Shown: positions 7,081-11,219 of the stretch, piece by piece
Layout of the letters: each line of letters starts with the position of its first letter
How positions within the stretch are numbered: the first letter of the stretch is position 1
Assembly (NCBI GenBank): GCA_013349735.1
Contig: DUZC01000053.1
Span: 1-11,219 of the forward strand
Direction: 5' to 3'
Length of the DNA stretch: 11,219 nucleotides
Origin: Rhodospirillaceae bacterium
GTDB lineage: Bacteria; Pseudomonadota; Alphaproteobacteria; Rhodospirillales; Magnetospirillaceae
Made by a program: the position numbers and the translations under genes
The notes under the pieces: model-generated
What the model saw: the letters and a program-made list of their open reading frames with translations, nothing else
Databases searched by the model: none
What the model was told of the DNA's origin: nothing

Positions 7081-7917
7081 ATGAAGTTGGGATTTTTTGG
7101 TTCGTTTACTTTACTCAGTTTGTTTCTTGTCGTCGCTGGCGAAAGTCTGGCCAGCCCGATTGCCGCCGAACTGGCACCGCATCGGGCCATTTATGATATG
7201 TCCCTGGCCAACACCCAATTAAGCGGTGGCGTTACCGGGGCCTCAGGCGCCATGACCTATGTGTTCGGCGACACCTGCAATGGCTGGACCGTGGAAAACA
7301 AGACCGTCCTGACCTTTGCCTATAATGATGGCGCGCCGGTGGCGACGACATGGGACTTTATCACCTGGGAATCCAAGGACGGCCTGCATTACCGCTTTCG
7401 CGTTCGCAGCACCCGGGACGGCGTGGTCAATGAAGAGATTGACGGTGTCGCCAATCTTGAGGGTCACGGTAAAGGCGGCACCGCCAAGTTTACATTGCCT
7501 GAATCGAAGGTCCTACGCCTGCCCAAGGGAACCTTGTTCCCGACTGAACATACCATTCATTTGCTTGAGACCGCGCAAAAGGGCGAACATGAGGCCGAGC
7601 GTATTGTTTTTGATGGAACGGGGGCCGATGGCGTGTTCGACGTCAATGCGATTATCGGCAAAGCCAGTGGCGCCAATAGCAATCCCAGCCCCAGCACAGC
7701 CAATAAGGCGGTCAATGCCTCTTTGCTGTCCGCCCCCTCCTGGCCCATGCAGATGGCATTTTTTCTACATGGCGGCAATGACGCCACGCCGGACTATGAA
7801 GTGGCGCTGCGCTATTATCTGAATGGTGTAGCGGACGAAGTCTTGCAGTCTTTTGGCAATTTCAGCCTCCGCGGTCGCCTGCAACGCCTGGAACCGATGC
7901 CAAAGCCGGATTGCTGA
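7081..7917 (+). CDS. eipB: EipB-like periplasmic envelope-integrity protein (DUF1849)
   Basis: The family was described in Brucella, where EipB is a periplasmic beta-spiral protein that supports envelope integrity under stress. The 278-aa product has an N-terminal signal peptide (hydrophobic F9-A19, likely cleavage after SLA at residue 24). Next comes the family start APHRAIYDMSL (32-42), then YVFGDTCNGWTVENKTVL, the TTWDFITWESKDG region, FRVRSTRDG, and the KLPKGT-like LRLPKGTLFPTEHT before the middle of the protein. Cys66 in GDTCNGW and the final residue Cys278 are the only cysteines I see in the mature protein. They match the conserved disulfide pair reported for Brucella EipB (C69-C278). 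The ATG has a good GGAGA ribosome site. The gene stands alone, with a divergent gene upstream and a convergent SDR 7 nt downstream. The family assignment rests on remembered motifs. Confidence 0.85.
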   Translation: MKLGFFGSFTLLSLFLVVAGESLASPIAAELAPHRAIYDMSLANTQLSGGVTGASGAMTYVFGDTCNGWTVENKTVLTFAYNDGAPVATTWDFITWESKDGLHYRFRVRSTRDGVVNEEIDGVANLEGHGKGGTAKFTLPESKVLRLPKGTLFPTEHTIHLLETAQKGEHEAERIVFDGTGADGVFDVNAIIGKASGANSNPSPSTANKAVNASLLSAPSWPMQMAFFLHGGNDATPDYEVALRYYLNGVADEVLQSFGNFSLRGRLQRLEPMPKPDC

Positions 7918-7924
7918 GCAGGGT

Positions 7925-8671
7925 TTATTCCTTGGCTGGCAAGCGACGGACCAGCCATTCGCTCCAACTATGGGGCAATGCGGCCAGCAAACGGACCAGG
8001 GCCAGCATCGGCCAGGGAAAGCCGACCCGGGCCCGGTTGGCCTCGATACCCTGACGGATCAGGCGGGCGGCTTTTTCCGCCGACATCAGAAAGGGCATTG
8101 GAAAGCGATTGAGGTCGGTAATGCGGCTGCTGACGAAACCCGGGCAGACCACGGTGACCCCGACGCCATCCCTGGCCAGCCAGCCGCGCAGGCCCTCGCC
8201 CCAGACCCGCACCGCCGCCTTGCTGGCCCCATAGGCGGGCGTACTGGGCAGCCCCCGAAATCCGGCCAGCGAGGCAATCAGCACGATCTGTCCCCGGCCA
8301 CGACGGCGCATCGGCTCAATCACCGGCAGAACCGTATTCAGCACCCCGTCGATATTGACCGTAAAAATCTCGCGGGTCCGTTGCGCAGGGTCACCGGCGG
8401 CTGTCCCTGCGGAAATGCCGGCATTGGCAATCACCAGGTCCAGCTGCTGTTCGTCGGCAAAGGCCAGCCATTGCGCCATCGCCGCGCGGTCGGCAACATC
8501 CACCGGACGCGCTTCCACCTGGGCCCCCAGCGAACGACAGGCAAGCGCGACGGCGTCCAGTCTTTGAAGGTTCCGCCCCGTCAGAAACAGGCGGACCGAT
8601 GGGCCGGCATAAGCTCTGGCCAAGGCCTCGCCCAAACCACTGGAGGCCCCGGTTATCAGAATATTTTTCAT
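7925..8671 (-). CDS. Short-chain dehydrogenase/reductase (DltE-like classical SDR)
   Basis: This is a 248-aa NAD(P)-dependent oxidoreductase of the classical SDR superfamily; the substrate cannot be told from sequence. It has the nucleotide-binding TGASSGLG at residues 7-14, the NAG motif at 83-85 in VIANAGIS, and the full catalytic tetrad: N106 (TVNIDG), S134 (IASLAG), Y147 and K151 (YGASK). PGFV at 177-180 is the usual post-catalytic turn. The C-terminus (about 215-240) is hydrophobic and amphipathic, so loose membrane association is possible. R33 after the second strand (LTGRN) is compatible with NADPH use, but this is only a hint. The start at 8671 gives the normal MKNILITG N-terminus, with GGGAG about 10 nt upstream. 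An in-frame ATG at 8701 adds 10 unlikely residues. It is convergent with eipB and divergent from yicC. Confidence 0.9.
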   Translation of the reverse strand: MKNILITGASSGLGEALARAYAGPSVRLFLTGRNLQRLDAVALACRSLGAQVEARPVDVADRAAMAQWLAFADEQQLDLVIANAGISAGTAAGDPAQRTREIFTVNIDGVLNTVLPVIEPMRRRGRGQIVLIASLAGFRGLPSTPAYGASKAAVRVWGEGLRGWLARDGVGVTVVCPGFVSSRITDLNRFPMPFLMSAEKAARLIRQGIEANRARVGFPWPMLALVRLLAALPHSWSEWLVRRLPAKE

Positions 8672-8711
8672 CAAGCAAAGGCTCCCTCTCGCAGGTTCCA
8701 TAACCCATCCG

Positions 8712-8740
8712 CTGCGGCCAGGACAGTTGTTGTGCCGCAG
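8712..8740 (+). promoter_or_regulatory. Perfect 7-bp inverted repeat in the SDR/yicC gap
   Basis: CTGCGGC (8712-8718) and GCCGCAG (8734-8740) are perfect inverted copies, with arm centres 22 bp apart (two helical turns). They bracket the candidate yicC -35 at 8727-8732, so this is a plausible operator for one or both divergent genes. Confidence 0.35.
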
Positions 8741-8755
8741 AGACAGCGTTATAAC
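8727..8755 (+). promoter_or_regulatory. Candidate yicC-gmk promoter
   Basis: TTGTTG (8727-8732), a 17-nt spacer and TATAAC (8750-8755) form a fair sigma-70-type promoter. A start near 8762 would give a leader of about 18 nt that includes the AGGAGG ribosome site. Confidence 0.5.
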
Positions 8756-8768
8756 CATGATCTCACTC

Positions 8769-8774
8769 AGGAGG
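8769..8774 (+). promoter_or_regulatory. Strong ribosome binding site fixing the yicC TTG start
   Basis: AGGAGG is the perfect anti-16S core and lies 5 nt before TTG at 8780. The next in-frame ATG, at 8795, is 20 nt away, too far for this site. The Shine-Dalgarno therefore selects TTG as the start. Confidence 0.8.
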
Positions 8775-8779
8775 CCGCC

Positions 8780-9670
8780 TTGACCATCAACAGCATGACC
8801 GCCTATGCCCGCAGCCAGGACCAGGATGGACAGGGCAGTTGGGTCTGGGAAGTCAAAAGCGTCAATGGCAAAGGGCTGGAATTGCGGACCCGTCTGCCTC
8901 CCGGCTATGACCAACTGGACCTTCCGGTCCGTGAACAATTGCAGAAAAAATTCCGCCGCGGCAGCCTTTCTGCAAGCTTGTCGCTGGCCCCAGGCGCGGA
9001 GAGCGCGGCAATTCTGATCAATGAAGCGGTCTTGACGCGCTATATCGCCCTGGCGCAGCGCTGCCAGGATCTTGACCCGGACCTCGCTCCGGCCCGTATT
9101 GATGGTTTGCTGGCTTTGCGCGGCGTTCTGGAAACGGCCGATAGCGCGACCGATCCAAATGACCGGGAAAAGCGGGGCAAAAATATCCTGGCCAGTCTGG
9201 AAACAGCGCTCGAGGCGCTTGCCTCGATGCGCGCCGCCGAAGGGCGGCGCTTGACGCAGGTGTTGGAAGCTCAATTGGCTGAAATTCACGCCCTGGTTCA
9301 GCGCGCCGAAAGCTCAGCCGCGCTGGATCCCCAGGCGATCAAAGACCGCCTGCGCCAACAAATCCAGGCTTTGCTCGAGACGGTCCCCGCCATTGCCGAA
9401 GACCGTCTGGCGCAAGAAGCGGCCCTCCTGGTGCAAAAGGCTGATGTCCGGGAAGAACTGGATCGGCTTAAAGCCCATCTGGAGGCCGCCCGGGATATGC
9501 TGGCCAGCAAAGAGGCCGTGGGGCGCCGCCTTGACTTTCTGTGCCAGGAATTCAACCGCGAAGCCAATACGCTCTGTTCCAAAGCCGCCGATGTCAGCCT
9601 GACCCGGATCGGCATGGATTTGAAAGCCGTCATCGAACAATTCCGCGAACAGGTTCAAAATATCGAATGA
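8780..9670 (+). CDS. yicC: YicC family endoribonuclease (YicC_N plus DUF1732)
   Basis: YicC proteins are endoribonucleases. E. coli YicC is linked to decay of the small RNA RyhB, but the targets here are unknown. The 296-aa product (TTG start) has the YicC N-terminal domain: SMTAYAR at residues 5-11 (variant of the usual SMTGF/SMTGY), EVKSVNGKGLELRTRLP at 24-40, and FRRGSL near 58-63. A helical middle follows. The C-terminal DUF1732 (about 210-296) includes KADVREELDRLKAH, GRRLDFLCQEFNREANT, the SKAADVSLT stretch, and the hallmark end EQFREQVQNIE. Length is normal for the family. The TTG start is chosen from the AGGAGG site and the family N-terminus. The stop overlaps the gmk start as ATGA, implying translational coupling. 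It is divergent from the SDR gene, with a candidate promoter at 8727-8755. Confidence 0.94.
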   Translation: MTINSMTAYARSQDQDGQGSWVWEVKSVNGKGLELRTRLPPGYDQLDLPVREQLQKKFRRGSLSASLSLAPGAESAAILINEAVLTRYIALAQRCQDLDPDLAPARIDGLLALRGVLETADSATDPNDREKRGKNILASLETALEALASMRAAEGRRLTQVLEAQLAEIHALVQRAESSAALDPQAIKDRLRQQIQALLETVPAIAEDRLAQEAALLVQKADVREELDRLKAHLEAARDMLASKEAVGRRLDFLCQEFNREANTLCSKAADVSLTRIGMDLKAVIEQFREQVQNIE

Positions 9671-10335
9671 CCAAATCCGCCGAGACTTTCTCTGCTGACG
9701 ACAGCAACGGTATCCGTCGCCGCGGCCTGATGTTGGTGCTGTCCTCGCCTTCGGGCGCCGGAAAAAGCACGATCGCCCGTGCCCTTTTGTCCAGCGACCC
9801 CCGGCTTTCGATGTCGGTGTCCGCCACGACCCGCCCGCCGCGTCCCGGGGAAATTGACGGCAAAGACTATCATTTTGTCGATCGCACCCGTTTTGAAGCG
9901 ATGGTAAGGGACAGCCAATTGCTGGAACATGCCCGGGTGTTCGATAATTATTATGGAACGCCGAAAACCCAGGTGGAACAGGCGCTGGCCGCGGGGTTGG
10001 ATGTATTGTTCGACATTGATTGGCAAGGCACCCAGCAATTGGCGCAAAATGCCAGAGCGGACCTGGTCAGCATCTTCATCCTGCCGCCCTCGGTCGCCGA
10101 GTTGGAACGAAGGCTGCGCGGACGGGCCCAGGACAGCGAAGAGGTGGTCCGCAATCGCATGAATAAAGCCGGCGATGAGATGAGCCACTGGCCGGAATAT
10201 GATTATATCGTGGTGAATAACGACGTGGATTGCAGTGTCGCGTCGGTCAAAGCCATCATCGCGGCGGAACGTCTGAAACGCGATCGCCTGGTGGGACTGC
10301 CGGATTTTGTCCGGCGCCTGCGCGGCGTCGACTGA
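9667..10335 (+). CDS. gmk: Guanylate kinase
   Basis: This essential cytoplasmic enzyme phosphorylates GMP to GDP with ATP, feeding GTP, dGTP and (p)ppGpp synthesis. The 222-aa product has the P-loop SPSGAGKST at residues 27-35. The GMP-binding segment SVSATTRPPRPGEIDGKDYHF spans 50-70, including R56 and the conserved GKDYHF. The NMP-binding region continues with LLEHARVFDNYYGTP at 85-99. The Walker B-like FDIDWQG follows at 115-121, and the LID arginines are in RRLRGRAQDSEEVVRNRM. The N-terminal 19 residues are an ordinary short extension. The ATG at 9667 overlaps the yicC stop by 4 nt and gives the expected length. An upstream in-frame ATG at 9541 lies inside yicC and adds residues without family character. 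It is probably co-transcribed with yicC. No clear terminator was seen after the stop. Confidence 0.96.
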   Translation: MTKSAETFSADDSNGIRRRGLMLVLSSPSGAGKSTIARALLSSDPRLSMSVSATTRPPRPGEIDGKDYHFVDRTRFEAMVRDSQLLEHARVFDNYYGTPKTQVEQALAAGLDVLFDIDWQGTQQLAQNARADLVSIFILPPSVAELERRLRGRAQDSEEVVRNRMNKAGDEMSHWPEYDYIVVNNDVDCSVASVKAIIAAERLKRDRLVGLPDFVRRLRGVD

Positions 10336-10372
10336 GCGCTGTCTCAAATCGATCGTCCAAGGCAGTGTCGTT

Positions 10373-10400
10373 CGGTGATTGACATGGACTTGTATCACCG
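10373..10400 (+). promoter_or_regulatory. Perfect inverted repeat upstream of vapB, candidate operator
   Basis: CGGTGAT (10373-10379) and ATCACCG (10394-10400) are exact inverted copies, with arm centres 21 bp apart (two helical turns). The right arm overlaps the candidate -35. VapB-VapC complexes commonly autorepress by binding such dyads, so this is the best operator candidate for the module. Confidence 0.5.
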
Positions 10401-10418
10401 GCTCCGAAAGCTTATCTT
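10390..10418 (+). promoter_or_regulatory. Candidate vapBC promoter
   Basis: TTGTAT (10390-10395), a 17-nt spacer and TATCTT (10413-10418) make a fair promoter, with a start expected near 10425. It lies between the inverted repeat and the direct repeats, which suits autoregulation. Confidence 0.42.
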
Positions 10419-10431
10419 ACTTTTGTCTTAC
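10412..10431 (+). repeat. Two 9-bp direct repeats spaced one helical turn, before vapB
   Basis: TTATCTTAC (10412-10420) and TTGTCTTAC (10423-10431) differ at one base and are offset by 11 bp. The first overlaps the candidate -10 and the second lies at the expected transcript start. They could be protein-binding half-sites in the same face of the helix. Confidence 0.45.
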
Positions 10432-10451
10432 CTGTTGCCCGGAGTGCGGCC

Positions 10452-10733
10452 ATGGCGTCACCCGAAAGACTGAGCACCACCCTATCGACCAAGGGCCAGG
10501 TCATTCTACCCAAAGCCATCCGCGAACTGCGGCATTGGAAAGCTGGTACACGCCTCGTGGTGGAAGATACGGCCGAGGGCGTCCTTTTGAAGCTGGCCCC
10601 CGCTTTCGCCCCAACGCTTCCCAAGGATGTGTTCGCCTCGCTTCCCTATAAGGGGGTGCCGAAGACATTGGAAGAGATGGAAGCAGGGATCGCTGTAGAA
10701 GCGGCAAGGCGACATGCTGGCGATCGATACTAA
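10452..10733 (+). CDS. vapB: VapB-type antitoxin, SpoVT/AbrB (swapped-hairpin) fold
   Basis: The 93-aa product is the likely antitoxin of a type II module: it would bind and neutralise the downstream PIN RNase and repress their shared promoter. Residues 7-50 carry the AbrB-like DNA-binding fold, with LSTTLSTKGQVILPKAIREL (residues 7-26) as the classic swapped-hairpin signature, followed by KAGTRLVVED and GVLLKLAP. Residues 55-93 are the C-terminal toxin-binding tail, with PKTLEEMEAGI and AARRHAGD. This tail is probably disordered when free, as in other antitoxins. The ribosome site GGAG (10441-10444) lies 7 nt before the ATG. The 3' end overlaps vapC by 20 nt. The PIN neighbour settles the role, so a lone transition-state regulator is unlikely. 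Confidence 0.9.
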   Translation: MASPERLSTTLSTKGQVILPKAIRELRHWKAGTRLVVEDTAEGVLLKLAPAFAPTLPKDVFASLPYKGVPKTLEEMEAGIAVEAARRHAGDRY

Positions 10734-11103
10734 CCTCATCGTCCGCTATCTGACTGGGGATCATCCCGAGCAAGCGGCCGTTGCGAAAGAGTTGATCGAC
10801 AGCGAAGACGTCTATGTCTGCATTACGGTCTTTCTGGAAACGGAATGGGAGCTGCGCAGCGTCTACGGCTTTGCTGCAAAGCAGTTGGCTGCGGCGCTCC
10901 GGGCCTTCGCAGGTCTGCAGCATGTCACAATCGAAGATGCCGGCCAAATCGCCCAGGCCCTCGACTGGATGGAGGCCGGGATGGATTTCGCCGACGCGTT
11001 GCATTTGACGAAGGCCCAGGGGTGCGACGCATTCGTGAGTTTTGACCAACGGTTTGCGCGAACGGCCAATCGTCTCGGAGCCACCAAGGTCCGGGCGCTT
11101 TAG
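10714..11103 (+). CDS. vapC: VapC-type PIN-domain ribonuclease toxin
   Basis: The 129-aa protein is a single PIN domain. Such toxins are Mg2+-dependent endoribonucleases that cut tRNA or rRNA and stop growth when the antitoxin is lost; the target here is unknown. Acidic active-site residues are all present: D5 in AIDTN, E42 in FLETEWE, D94 (with D91) in MDFADALHL, and D111 in FVSFDQRFAR. The fold is complete and the length normal, so the toxin looks intact. The start at 10714 lies inside vapB (20-nt overlap) with AAGG (10706-10709) 4 nt upstream. This arrangement couples toxin translation to that of the antitoxin. The stop codon TAG (11101-11103) overlaps the left arm of a long hairpin. Base use resembles the neighbours, so there is no compositional sign of recent transfer. 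Confidence 0.92.
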   Translation: MLAIDTNLIVRYLTGDHPEQAAVAKELIDSEDVYVCITVFLETEWELRSVYGFAAKQLAAALRAFAGLQHVTIEDAGQIAQALDWMEAGMDFADALHLTKAQGCDAFVSFDQRFARTANRLGATKVRAL

Positions 11104-11145
11104 AGTTTTTCGCATTTTGACTGAATCAAAAAGCTGAAAAACTCT
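11102..11145 (+). repeat. Long AT-rich hairpin overlapping the vapC stop
   Basis: AGAGTTTTTC (11102-11111) pairs with GAAAAACTCT (11136-11145), and inside it TTTTGA (11115-11120) pairs with TCAAAA (11126-11131) around a CTGAA loop, with a short imperfect join. That is about 18 bp of stem. No T-run follows, so it is not a standard terminator, although it might stop or protect the vapC transcript. Confidence 0.6.
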
Positions 11146-11170
11146 TAAGCCCGAGCGGCGCTTGAGCATT

Positions 11171-11189
11171 GAAAAATCGGAGATTTTTC
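11171..11189 (+). repeat. Second hairpin downstream of vapC
   Basis: GAAAAATC (11171-11178) and GATTTTTC (11182-11189) form a perfect 8-bp stem with a GGA loop. It follows the first hairpin by 25 nt and has the same AT-rich style in a GC-rich genome, which suggests that both belong to one repeat element. Confidence 0.5.
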
Positions 11190-11219
11190 GTTCGCACAGG
11201 GGACCTAGAGTGCTTCAGT

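Larger units (their letters stand above)
11101..11219. repeat. Possible intergenic palindromic repeat element, cut by the window end
   Basis: The stretch after vapC holds two hairpins and no reading frame of note. Its last bases, AGAGTGCTTCAG (11207-11218), are an inverted copy of CTGAAAAACTCT (11134-11145) at 10 of 12 positions. They also resemble the left end, since TAGAGT-N2-TTC occurs at both 11101 and 11206. This is the layout of a dispersed palindromic repeat or short mobile element end, but its copy number cannot be known here. Confidence 0.35.

Noticed and set aside
7853..8779. Long open frame running into yicC on the plus strand
   Set aside because: It lies antisense to eipB's end and to the well-supported SDR gene, and is composed of low-quality Pro/Gln/His-rich sequence. 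The real gene starts at TTG 8780.
8672..9289. N-terminal extension of the SDR frame on the minus strand
   Set aside because: It is antisense to yicC. The Rossmann start MKNILITG at 8671 with GGGAG upstream is the true start.
10379..10384. Perfect TTGACA upstream of vapB as the -35
   Set aside because: The hexamer at normal spacing is CTCCGA, which is not a -10. TTGTAT-N17-TATCTT fits better.
11102..11145. Rho-independent terminator for vapC
   Set aside because: The stem is AT-rich and is followed by TAAGCCC rather than a T-run, so it does not match the standard form.
1..11219. tRNA, rRNA, CRISPR arrays, transposases and phage genes
   Set aside because: No cloverleaf, spaced direct-repeat array, transposase or phage motif was seen on reading both strands.

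Overview
The window is a 11.2 kb piece of a moderately GC-rich alphaproteobacterial chromosome. The gene content fits a Rhodospirillales-like organism: a DUF1849/EipB envelope protein, a yicC-gmk pair, a bacterial-type AspRS with a non-discriminating signature, and an rnd/aspS divergon next to ppk-ppx. That placement is an inference from gene families, not a database result. Most of the window is housekeeping sequence. No phage, IS transposase, CRISPR array, rRNA or tRNA was seen.

Left part (1-3174): the 3' part of ppk (polyphosphate kinase, cut by the window start) is followed 3 nt later by ppx (exopolyphosphatase), so the makers and breakers of polyphosphate sit in one operon. Middle (3161-6787): rnd (RNase D) and aspS (aspartyl-tRNA synthetase) are transcribed divergently from a 158-nt gap. 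Each runs convergently into a neighbour with a short overlap of coding ends: rnd/ppx by 14 bp, and aspS/an unrecognised 162-aa gene by 8 bp.

Right-middle (6788-8779): a 293-nt regulatory-looking gap precedes eipB, which encodes a periplasmic protein with the family's cysteine pair. The gap holds two 13-bp near-identical sites, a 10-bp dyad and a TATAAT box. eipB ends 7 nt from a convergent short-chain dehydrogenase. The dehydrogenase is divergent from yicC, which uses a TTG start behind a perfect AGGAGG and overlaps gmk by ATGA.

Right end (10336-11219): a type II toxin-antitoxin module, vapB (AbrB-fold antitoxin) and vapC (PIN RNase), follows gmk. Its promoter region has a perfect 7-bp inverted repeat and a pair of 9-bp direct repeats 11 bp apart. 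The vapC stop codon is the first part of a long AT-rich hairpin. This hairpin begins a palindrome-rich stretch that runs off the window and looks like the edge of an intergenic repeat. The most useful leads are the three promoter-region dyads (eipB, SDR/yicC, vapBC), the near-leaderless rnd promoter and the terminal repeat. No clearly new multi-gene system was found.
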